DNA of 64,000 nt from Callipepla californica brunnescens. Taxonomy: Eukaryota; Chordata; Aves; Galliformes; Odontophoridae. The position numbers and the translations under genes were made by a program. How positions within the stretch are numbered: position 1 is the first letter of the stretch; each line of letters starts with the position of its first letter. A model generated the notes under the pieces. The model saw only the letters and a program-made list of their open reading frames with translations, was not told the origin of the DNA and made no database searches. The DNA lies in NCBI GenBank assembly GCA_023055505.1, contig JALIRH010000002.1:20170937-20234936 (forward strand). The letters are read 5' to 3'. Below, piece by piece: positions 25,401 through 37,400 of the stretch.

Positions 25401-28400
25401 GAGCGCTGGCATCCACGTGGGACTTGAGCCCTTTGAAGATTCTCTGATTAAAGACATTGGTGTAGGAATGCACAATTTGAGGTTCTGAGACCAATTCTGC
25501 AGAACAGATTCGGCCTTTGAAAACACTTTCAGATCTCACATAGACTACTACATGTGGCCAGTAATTAATCACCCTTTTTAGGTCAAGTGCTGGCCAGATC
25601 TATTCATATTGCTTCTTCTTCCTTCTTCTTGCCCCTGCTTCTTCTCTGCCTCCCTCTTTACCTGCTTTCATTTGCAGGTTTTACCAGATAGTTTCCACCA
25701 GGGAAGATGCAAACTCCTCTGCCTGCACTCAGCTGGGGCTCTGAGAAGGACTCAGAGGCTGAGTCATGCCAGCAGCATTCATCTGTGGTGTGTGCTCACT
25801 TGAAAGTGTGCTCGTGGTTGCTATTCATCGGTAAAAGCTGCCTGTGATCCAGAGGCCCAGCCATAATGTTGTGCACACAGAGCACTGCACGTGACAAGCT
25901 ACCTGGTGAGAGTTACCGTGTTTCTGGGATTGTTACGATGCGTTATGGAAAAAAGAAAAAACTGTAAAGAAGCAATTTTCTCAAAGATGCCTTCCATGTA
26001 GGTGAGTACCTTCTCAAAACTGGCTCAGGATTTGGAAATCACAGGTCCCAAAGATCCTCTCAGAAATAAAAACTCCTGTGTATGGTACGCCTGTTTCTGG
26101 GCTCCATCTCACACTTTTGTCTGTTTAATTGGCATGAGTCAGACTAAGTATCCTTCTCTCCTTCTGTACATAAACAAATCCCCTTCCACACATGCAGAAT
26201 GACACACTAAGATGAAGACTGGCTCTTCCAACCCCCTGCTCAGAGGAATCATCTAACAGGAATGAAAGACCTAACTGCACTGCTCAAATAGGTCTCCCAT
26301 TGCTTTGGGAAAGGGAGAACAAACAAAGGAAAGTGTTGGCAGATTAATTACAGACCACTTGGTTGATGTCATGTCAACAGAAGGAACATGTCTGTGCTAC
26401 AAAAATGCAAATATCTTCATAACTGTTGTGGATAAATGTGTGTCAGATAGCATTCACTGGAATGATATGATAAAGTATGTGAACAACTAAATCCCAGTTT
26501 GTGGAGAATCATTTACAGCTTTACAGCTCACGGGCAGCATGACTGGAGATGAAATTTCCATTGATTAGCTACAGTGAGAGTTAAAAACAAACAAAATGAA
26601 ATCCCCGGACTTTCCAAGAGCACAGTGAAGCTATTCATGCTACAGAGAACAAATAACTTAAAAAAATTGGCAGTATCTCTAAACTGGACCATCATTTCCA
26701 TGGCACTACTGTCAGAGTTTAAATTAAGTGTTGAAAATGGATCTTCACCCGTGGTGTGCTCAGAACAGTTGGCAGGAAAAGCAATCCCAGATTGAGAAAG
26801 GAGAAAAATACATCTTCAGATTACTGTGGTTCATTGTGTGGGAGCCACCTTACTGCCGTGCCAAAATCTCTTACAGTATTGGAATAGAGGTGAGAGGAGG
26901 GAGATGGTGACATATTCCTGAGCGGCTCTGATGCTGTTGTGACTAAGGTACAGAACTGGATCTCCATTATCTCCACAGCTGGGCCTGCCATTCTCACCCC
27001 TTGGCCCATAACATGGTATCTTCCCATCAGCTGGGGTCCCCAAGCTGGCCGGCATGGAGCCAAGCTGTGTGCGCTCCTGTGGTGTCAAACTTAGGTCAAG
27101 GGCCACAGGAAAAGGACGTCTCACCTAATGGAGTTAATAGGAACATCCTGTTCACAACCAGCAATGGAGAGGACATGCCTTTGTTCCAGATGGCAAGCTT
27201 GCAAAAAGTGTGGCTTAAACCACTTACGCTGTGCGACAAAAATCAGATTATCCAGTAGCCAATAAGTGCATCTACCGGGTTAGTTACAGTTCTCATCTCT
27301 GAGCGTTATTTTTAAGGTCAGGGAAAACTAACTGGAAATTTCTGTGCTGGGGATTTCCCCTCAAATCAATCCACTGAACTTGTTCTCATGTTTTAAGTGA
27401 CAGGAGAATTAAATAGTGATAAGGAAGAGAGAGAAACAACCAAATATTAAGTTCAATCCCATATTTAAACCGAGATTTTCACCTCTGTTTGTACAGATTG
27501 CTGTTGTTTCAGCAAATGCAGATGACATATATCAGTGCAGATATACATATATCAACAACACAGTGTCCCTGAATACAATACGCCTGACAGACAAAACCTA
27601 CAGCTCTGTTGGAATTCAGGTGGCAGGTCTGATTCCAAAAATTATAGATCTCTTTTGAAGCAGAGAGCAGAGATGACCCACAATATCTAAGAAACTTGTA
27701 GTTTATAATTTATGGGCATGTTGGGGTGAAGGGCCTTGCCAAGAGAATTTTTCCAGCATCAAAGAGAATGAAAACACATTGTTTTATACACTCAGTGTGG
27801 AAGGAATGTTATACAGTTCAAATGACAACACTGATCTATCAGAACTACATTTCTAAATTTCTTGAGGTTTCTTCAAGAAACACCCGCACTGGCAGGTGAC
27901 AATAGAGTCTGTCAGGGAAAGATGTGCATGAGGGGGAAAGAGACCATGAAACCTTGAGGTAGAAGATTAGGAGAGAAGCAGCCAGACATGGGTTTGACTG
28001 AGTCATGTCACCATCCCAAAATCTGGGCAGTAGTGACTCTCTGTCCTTTTGCCCCTTTTCAGGGCCTGAGAAACTCTTCCCCAGCAGCACAGCACTTCTG
28101 CCCTTCTATACTCCTAAACTAGAATTTTGTGGTGAAAGTGATGGTTAGCTGAGAAATCCCAACCAGTGCCTTCCATGGGACCTGATCAAAGGTCATTGCA
28201 TTGAGTGTACTTAAAAAGAATGAACAAAAATACATCATAGCTGAAAGCAAGAGATTTTGAACACAGTCACATGAATAGGATGCTGAGGAAGGAAGAGGAG
28301 TCCAATGGTCAGGGCACTCGCCAAGGGTGTGCAGCCCTTCCCAAAACCTGCCTCTGCCAGAGCTGTCTTGTAAGATCAAGATAAGCAAAGTTAAATTAAA

Positions 28401-31400
28401 ATCTCAGTGCAAGAATATTATCCTCATAAAAGGATAAAAGGGCTTTCTTTCCTCATGTAAACACTCACAGGGAATTTAAAGATGAGGAGGCAGCTCAGAT
28501 CCCTTCGGTAGTTATATGCATAATTACAGGGTAACTGCAGAACTACTGAGAGAAGTTCTAGTAACCACCTATCTCTGAAAACCAAAGTCTTCTGCTTTGC
28601 AAAGGCAGCAGTGGAACATGTGGTTTCAACACAGGTTTTAAAAAGCCTTGGTAAGCTGAGTTTTTTAAGACAGCTCAGCAGGCATTGTGCCACCAGTGAG
28701 CCTACCAGCTCTGCGGATTGCATAGTTGGCTGTGATTGAAGATGAGTTACGACTACCCACAGGCTGAACAAAGAAGCTATCAAAATCATTTCACATAAAA
28801 CTGGTTTTACTCAAAGAAGATTCCCATAAAGAAAGTCATAATATATCTTAGTTTTCAATAAACCCATATTTTTATACTTAAATGTCCCAGTTGCCAGCTC
28901 TGATCATAGCCTGTAACATTTCTTATGCTTTTCTTTAAGCTCCAGGTACTGGAGACAAATGCAAGAGACACTGCTTTTAAGTACAAGCAGTTGTAGTTTC
29001 CTAGCCTTTGTGGCTGTACAGGAAATCACTCATTCTAATGTTTTTAAATTGTCGACCTAACGTCTCAGCGTGTGGAGACCACACATGCTTCCAGAAAACC
29101 TGAGGATGATAGTCCTGAAATGCTGTCTAGGTGATCCAAAGAACCAAGCTCATGCTGCTGTCATTCTGTTATACAAATTATGCAAAGACCTTCATTACAT
29201 AAACTGGTGGATTCTCCAAGGGACTGATTCGGCACAGTGCCCTCCATGTGGCTTGGGTGAAACCATGCAGCTCCATAGAGATCACTGCAAACACAACTAG
29301 CTGTTTCCGGGAATGACTTCTTCCTTCTTGTTCCTTTCTTTCAGTGCCTTCTACAACCAGTAAGACATTGCTTAGTGGTAGCACTCTGCACTTAGTCCAT
29401 CAGCACTGAATTGCTATGAAGTGAGCTGACCTCTGCCATCCTTTGTGGTTAAAATTCATTTATTAGCTTTTTTTCACGTAGCTCTGTTTCATTCTGTCTC
29501 CTTACCATACAAAACCTATGAAGTATTGAGGGATGGATCACTGAGCTTCTGTTGCTTTATAGACATTCTGTGCTGGTGCTAAGAGCTACACTAAGTGCCG
29601 AGTGTCCTAAATCACAGTTTCTATAACTACATTCACATTTCACAGCAGGTGTAGACAATGGCATCCCTGATTTCTAATCATGCCCTGCACTGTTAGATCA
29701 CAGCTCCAGCTGGGGCATTCCATTGGATTGTCTTCCAGGCTGAATGGCCCAGTTGTGCCCCTCAGTGCAGGGGGTTGGGTCGTGCCATCTCATAGCTTAA
29801 TAAGGGATTATTACACAGCTGGAGAGCTTGGGGCTGGCAACATTCCTGGGATGATGAAGTCAGCTGTAGATGATGTTTAACATATATTCTTTAGACTACA
29901 CACATAAAATAAACCAGTATTTTAGCAACAGGTGTAATTTCAACTACAGAGCACCAGGCTGTTAAATCTCAAGCCTAAACAAAACCAACAGATGAAGACT
30001 ATCAGAAGAATTAAGATGGTTAAGTAAGGAGTCAGAAATCAATATACAATTAAGATATCAAACACAGTATTAGACAAAGCTTTTCTCTGTGGTCTAACAT
30101 CCTTACCGCGGTGTCGTTGGTGGTAATGTACACCAACACTTCCGAGTTGTTTCTGCCATTAATGTATCGATAACAGTTCCACACGCAGCTTATCAAGTAA
30201 CCCTGTGAAGAGAAGGCTTTTATCATTATGCACAGAAAATAAACCATATACATTTTCACACCACAGACTTGTGCAAATTTTAACTGAGCAAAAGACCTGG
30301 CTTGGTATTACGAGCAGGAGAGCATAAATACTGGAAGTTCCATGCAAACAAACAGAGGGATAAAGGTAGACGTGATCCTCAAACTCTCTTTTAGTACCGA
30401 AATGTTAGCCTTGTGACTCTTTGTTCTGTGTCTTTATGAAAGGCCATATTGCAAAGGAAGCTTTCCATTATACTCTTCAAGTTGCGAGCTTGCCTTACTC
30501 TTGTGATTACAAGGAGCAGTCACTGAAAGCACAGCGTGGGGTGAGTTGGGCTCTTCAGAGCTCCGTATACAAAGCAGAGCAGTTAAAGAATAAAATACTA
30601 ATATAAATATGAATGTAACCCTGCTTGCTGCAGTGGCTGTAAGCATGCCTTGGAATTCAGCAAGTCACCTGACATCAAACCTCTTGGTGAGCAGTTCAAC
30701 TGAGAGAGCTGCTCCATTTGAGCAAAGATACCACAGTCTAGAACCATCTACATTTACACTACGGCATATTTAGTACTGACTAACTTTTTGAAAAGAAACA
30801 TCAATTTCTTTGGGCTTGAATATGAGCAAAATAACATCATTTTGTGTATATAGTCCCCATTTTACTTGAATGAGCAGGTCACATATGCAAGCTTTCTTTC
30901 CTATGCCTCTCTAAATACAGAGACATGTGAGTTCAGTCAGACACCTCACTACTATGCATGAGATGCTGCACACTGCCAGGGGTGAGTTTTAAAATACAAA
31001 ATGAATATACGCATGACATCAGGTGTAGCAGATGCAGAATTCCTTGTGGACAATAGTAAAATGTAAATACAAATCACTTTTGTGTTCCTCCATGGTCAGG
31101 CTGTTCAGCACCATCACTGGGTGTTAGCGGTACTAGAAAGCTGAAGCAAACCGCAGTGAAGAGAGTACATACAGGCTGGAGAGTGCAGCATCATCAAGCA
31201 AATTACAGGAATCCCTCTCTGTTTTGTGAGTGGAAGCCTGGCTGGTGACTACATGATCCCATAAATTATGTGAATTTTTTCAATACTCCACTTAGTCTGA
31301 GATTAAATCAACATATTACATATAACTGAAAGGGCCAAGGGTCTTCTTATTCTTGCCTGATCAGAGAAAATTGACGAAGTATTCACTGAAATCTGAAATT

Positions 31401-34400
31401 ATTCCCATCCAACTAACCTTTATTAGAAATATATTATATATTTAGTATAAAGAAAAAAAATTAAATAAAATAAAAGAAGAAGTCATTGCAGCAGTAATCC
31501 TCCCACAGGATCATAAACTGCTGTTTTGTTGTTTTTGTTCTTGGAGCTCACTTGGCTCCGGGTAAGGCTGCTACCTGGCAAAGAGTTAGGAGTCTCCAGC
31601 TCTTTTTAAAATGGTTAGGAAAAGTGCACACATCCAGCAACCCTCTGCCAGCAGGAGAAATTCCAGTCTGGCCAGCAGAGAGGAGCAAAGCAGTTGGAAG
31701 AGAGAGGAGACAAGAACACATGTGGACCAGCTGGACTCAGATCCTCAGCATGCCAGGAGCAAGGCTGCTAGAGTGGGGCTAAGCAGTTATATCTGGAGCT
31801 TTCTACTTCTCACACAGCCACACACAGCAGTGATGAAAACAGTGTGTTTTGATAATGCCCATCTTGAATCTTAGCAGGTTCTGCACAGCAGTTCTTCCAG
31901 AAACCAGTTAAACTGCCAGCGTTGATTGTATTTGCATGTGTATCTCTCTTGAGTGAGTCATACTTTGTGACTCACTTGTACTGATGACCTTTCAAAAACC
32001 TCTTATCCTTTTCAGCTGCCCTGCGCTTCCTTCCCCAGAAGCTCCTCCAGTGCTGTCACACACGAGCTGTTTTTTAGGATCCCACATGACTCACAGATCG
32101 CTTGCCTGCAGATCAGGAAGAGGTAGTTGGTTGGTTTTTTTTTCCCACTTTGACAGAGCTGGCTGGAATCTAATTAAAGTTTGCTTCCTCTTCTTTATGG
32201 CCCTTGATGACTTAGGGTTGTTACTTTCCACCACCAAATGAGGAGGACGAGAGATGTCTGAGTGAGCTGAGTACTGAGGTGAGCCGTGAGCTATGTGAGC
32301 CACAGCGTACTGCAACAAGCTGGGTAGGAACATGTACATGAAGAACTATGTCTCTTTCCAGAGTGCTCAGAGAAGCTTGGGGAAAGTGTTTATTTTGGTT
32401 GTGTTTTTGCTTACTAGGATCAGGCTGACCTGGGCTTGGGGCTTTGCTGCGGCTGGGGAGGGCAGGCTGAAGCCCCAGGGTTTCTGCCTCAGCAGCTGGG
32501 GCTGTCAGGGGAAACCAAGGCCCCGTTCACCAAAGAAGCTGCAGAGAAGGGTGCAGTCCAAAAGCTGCATTGCTTTATATGCTTCACATATACTATTTGA
32601 AGTTCTGTGTACATTTATACTGCTGGATGTCCTTCCTCAGCCAGATAGGAAAGATCTATGTTTCGTGGTGTGTAACTTTGATTCTGTTTCTAAACAAAGA
32701 CAGTAAGTGGTACAACACATTTTGGTCTGCTCTGGAAAAGACTCTGCCTTGGCATGAAATATTCATCCATGTGTCCATCCATTTGAAATATCTGTTAGCT
32801 GCTTGGGATCCAAGTGAATCCTGAGAGCTATAAAGACAAGTGCCTTTGTGTGGCTGGCTGCCTCTCGTTCTTACTGCCCTCTTTTGTTCCTCCTTTTCAC
32901 AGTCTCATGCATAAAGCACAAAACCGTATATGTACATCTTGATTTCTGCTCACTGGAGTATTCCTTTACATGTAGCTGTGCCCAAAATAAAAGTAGCTGT
33001 AACCAAAATAAAAGTGTCCTGATAACAAATGTTTCTGATGAATAATCTGATTCCATTTCATATTCCCCGCCAGCTGAGTGCATCTTTTCCTACTGCAGCT
33101 TTTCCTAGGTTACAATGTTTTGGTTTCTCTCTTTATTCCTAGTCCAGCTCCTAAGGGAGTGGGAGCAAAGGCATATTTTTATGCACAGCACCTTTTCATT
33201 TCAGTATAAAAACCTGGTACCATCTGTTAAGTCTATCAGTGATAAAGTGTGACGCATGTGATAGTGTCCAGCTTTCTTTTCATGCGGCAGACTCCAAAAA
33301 TCTACATAACAGCTTTTCTGAAAACACAAGAAATTCAAATTAAAATGCTAACTTGAATTTAGTGTGTGTTTCTGTGTGAGTCATATATTTGTGACTCATT
33401 TGCACAATAATACATTGCTAGAAGGAACATTAAGAAAAGCAATAGTCTGTAATAATCCTAGCTGTAAAGAGCTTTAATACAAGAACGAAATATTAACTAA
33501 TATTTCAATCTAATAAGCCACTTATTCTCTTCGAAAAAGATATGTTAGCAACTTTAAAATAGAGTAACTTTTTTGCACTATTAGCTTCTCAGCATTCCTT
33601 CTTTTTGCACAACAGTTCTTTTTTGTTATTCCAATTTTATTTGTACTTCTTTTATAAACACAGAATCATAGAATGGCTCGGGTTGGAAGAGACCTTACAG
33701 ATCATCTAGTTCCAACCCTGTTGTCAACCACTAGATGAGACTGCACAAGCACCCATCAAGCTTGGCCTTGAACACTTCCAGGGATGGGGAATCCACAGCT
33801 TCTCTGGGCAGCCTGTACCAATGTCTCACCACTCTCTGAGTGAAGAATTTCTTCCTAACATCTAAACTAAAACTTCCCTCTTTCAGTTTAAATCCATTCT
33901 CCCATTGTCCTTTTACTATCTACCTGTGTAAAAAGTCAGTCCCCCTCCTACTTGTAAACTCTATTCAAGTACTGGAACTTCACAATGAGTGAGCCTTCTT
34001 ATCTCCAAGTTAAATAATCCCAACTTACTCAACCTTTCATCATAAGAGAGATATTACAGCCCTCTGATCATCTTCATGGCCTTTCTCTGCACCTACTCCA
34101 ACAGCTGCACTTTCCTCCTGTACTGGGGGCCCCAGGCCTAAACACTGTACTCCAGGTGGGACCTCAAGAGGGTGGACTAGAGGGGGACAAAGCTTTTCCT
34201 CTCCCTGCTAATCACCCCTGTTTTGAGGCAGCCCAGGATACTATTGGCCTTCTCAAGCTGCAAGTGCACACTGCTGTCTCGTGTCCAGCTTTCCAGGCAC
34301 CAAGTCCAAGTCCCACTCTGCAGGGCTGCTCTCCATGAGTTCTTCTCCTGGTCTCCGCCTAGGGGGCACCACTCATGACTAGGCCTCCACCTGGATGTAA

Positions 34401-37400
34401 AGCCATTGACAATAACCCTCTGGGTACACCCATCCAGCCAAAACTTTCTCCACTGAACAGTCCACCCTTCAAATCCGTATCTCTCCAATTTAGAGATAAG
34501 GATATGGTAAAGGATCATGTCAAAGGCCTTGCACAAGTCCAGGCAGGTGACATCACTTGCTCTTCCTTGGTTCACAGATGCTGTTAATCCATTATAGAAG
34601 GCCACCAGAATGGTCAGGCACAACGTGCCCTTGGTGAAGCTGCACTAGCAGTCTCAGATCATCTCCTCATCTTGAATGTACCTTAACATCTCTTCCAGGA
34701 GGATCTTCTCCATGATTTTCCCAGGTACAGACATGAAGCTTACCAGTCTGTAGTTGCCCAGGTCTTCCTTTCTCCCTTTCTTAAAAATGGGAGTGAAAAT
34801 TCCCTTTTTCCAGTCCCTGGGGACTTCACCTGACAACCACTGACAGCATATGTGGGAGGGTGGCTTGACAACCACATCAGCTGTCTCCTTTAGGACCCTG
34901 GGATACATATCATCCAGCCCCATTGTTTTGTATACATTCAGCCTCAGGAGCTGGTCTTGAACTTGCTCTGCATTTACACTGGAAGGGATTTTGCTCTTCC
35001 AAACCTGGCTTGGAAGTTCTGGGACACTAGAGTCCAGCAAGTGGTCCATCCATCAAATCCATTTGGCAACCAAGATGTCATGGAGGACAGTGTTACTTTG
35101 CACAAGTTCAAATAGGTGACATTGGCTGCTTTTCCTTTACGCACTGAAGTTGTAACTGCATCATAAAAGGCTGCCAAGTTTGTCTGGCATGACATGCTGT
35201 TGGTGAATTCATATTGGTTACCACCAATCACCTAATCATTATTTTCCATTTGCCTTAGTAGGGCCTTCAGGAGGATCTGCTCCATGATCTTGCCAGGCAC
35301 AGAGGTGAGATGGTCTGACCTGTAGTTCCCTGGATCTTATTTTTTTCCCTTCCTTAAAACAGGGCTTATGTTTCCCCTTTTCCAATCAGTGGGAACTTCA
35401 CCATACTGCAGTGACCTTTAAAATATGACGGATAGCAGCTTGGCAACTTCATCTGCCAATTCTGTATGCTGTCACTCCCAAAGGGACTGCTTGCATCTAT
35501 TTAACTGCACCTTTCTTAGCTGATTTTTCCCTGTTTTGAATGACATTGAAGAAATATGTCAATAAATCTTCATTCCCTTTCCCAAATATTTTATGAATGT
35601 ATTGAAGTATGTAAAAGGCCAATGGTATCCTGGGGTGCATTAAAAAGAGTGTGGTCAGCAGGTCAAGGGAGGTGATCTTCCTCCTCTGCTCTGCCCTGGT
35701 GAGGCCTCACCTGGAGTACTGTGTCCAGTTCTGGGCTCCCCGGTACAAAAAAGACAGGGATCTCCTGGAAAGAGTCCAGCCGAGTGCTACAAAGATAATG
35801 AAGAATGTGGAACACCTCCCTTATGAGGAAAGGCTGAGAGACCTGGGTCTGTTCAGCCTTGAGAAAAAGAAGACTTAGAGGGGATCTGATCCACATCTAT
35901 AAATATCTAAGGAGCAGGAGGCCAAAGGAGGAGGCTGGACTCTTCTCAGCAGTGTGTGGTGATAGGACGAGGGGAAATGGCCGCAAACTGAAGCATAGGA
36001 AGTTCCGCACAAAAGTTCTTCCCAGTGCACTGGCACAGCTGCACAGAGAGGTGGTGGAGTCTCCTTCTCTGGAGACGTTCCAGACCCGCCTGGACGCCTA
36101 CCTGTGCAACCTGGGCTAGGGAGCTGCTTTGGCAGGGGGTTGGACTCCATGATCTCTGGAGGTCACTTCCAACCCCTACAATTCTGTGATTCTGTATCTC
36201 CTGATGTAAAAACAGACAATTTACCTTTTTTTTTCTAGCTACGCTATATGAGGATCTTTCTATACATGTCTTAGGGTGTTGATTTTTGTTGTTATTTTTT
36301 AAAGCTTTTGATGAGAAGTTCTGCCAAACACCTTTTGAAAAAACAAAGTCTGTATCAACAGTCTCTTCTTTGTCCACTCCTTCAACGGATTCATGTGTCG
36401 TGAGCTCTCCCTGCAAGCATCATGCTTCCCCATTGTGGCTTAGATGTTTATCTGTTTGTCTGTGACTTTTTCTGCTTTTTTTTTTCCTTAATGACTGTTA
36501 CTTTGCTTTGTGCAGCTGTCATACTGCCTGGCTTGTAGTTCCTCGTGTGTCTTCAGAGCCAGGGCAGTCAGAGGGGACAATTCACCCATGACCAGAAGTA
36601 GAATGTATACAAATGGACTTACCTTGAAAGCTAAAATGATGCTTATGAAAAGGAGTATAATCACAACCAGACACGTAGGGTTCACAGACATGATCTCTTC
36701 CTTGTAGGGAAAGTTGCTGGGCTGCAGAAGCAAAAGTAAGCAAAACACTGCAAGTTAATCTTATGAATCACTTAAGAAACATGCAATTACTGCAGTCTAT
36801 AATTAATAGCTTACAAAACTTGCTGTGATCTACTAAATTAGGAGCTCTCTTTGCCAATAACCAGTTTCAGTAAGTCTGGTCAGGACAGGTGCTGCAAATG
36901 CTCAGCTTACCAAATGTTCCCCAGAGTGCTGAGGGATTTGCTTTTTGCTTTATTCATATATTGGGTTCTCTTTCCCACAATGGTTTTGTAACAGACACAG
37001 ATTAACGATGGATAACCCTCCGGGGGATTTGCAGCAGGAAATCCCTTCTCTTGAGCAATGGTGGGCAAGTTCTGCTCTTACAGAACAGCAGGCTATCTTG
37101 TCCTGTTTGTGGCTGCCAGAGACCAGTTGCAGCTCTTCCCCAGAGTCGGAGGAAAAGACTAGACAGCACAGTCCTATCACCTAAATGTCTGATCAAAAGA
37201 CTCTGTCTGTATTCAGCTCCATCTTTGTTTAGTTAAATTTGGACTAATTCCCCCAGGAGCACTTGTTAGTGCTGCTGTTTGAACGTATGCCCTGACACTT
37301 TCCCCATAGAAATGGAGGCGTGGGTTCTACACGGGAGCGAACTCATGATTTTAAATCTGAATGTGCTACAGAGCCTTCTGTTGTCTTGTATATGAAATGG

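Larger units (their letters stand above)
13450..30106 (-). other. LAPTM4B: LAPTM4B intron 6
   Basis: A 16.7-kb intron bounded by a GTAAGG donor (30106) and a CTGCAG acceptor (13450). It holds CR1 fragments at 15268, 16943, 20411, 21362, 23348 and 23665, three old tRNA-SINE-like fragments, and a MIR-like core at 20225. Nothing else recognisable was seen, including in the repeat-free stretch 23750-30100 apart from the SINE-like piece at 28298. Confidence 0.85.
30203..36622 (-). other. LAPTM4B: LAPTM4B intron 5
   Basis: A 6.4-kb intron between exons 5 and 6. It contains two occurrences of a paired AP-1-type motif (31953-31975 and 33377-33398), a 21-bp tandem duplication (32972-33013) and a cluster of three CR1 copies (33658-36198). 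The part 30203-31950 shows nothing recognisable. Confidence 0.85.

Noticed and set aside
35946..36416. 156-codon minus-strand open frame
   Set aside because: Its main part is the antisense of the CR1 copy at 35608-36198.
30107..36721. Assignment of the gene to LAPTM4A instead of LAPTM4B
   Set aside because: The tail motifs (LPPYDD and DPPPPYVSA) and the SVNPTCL stretch fit LAPTM4B and not LAPTM4A.
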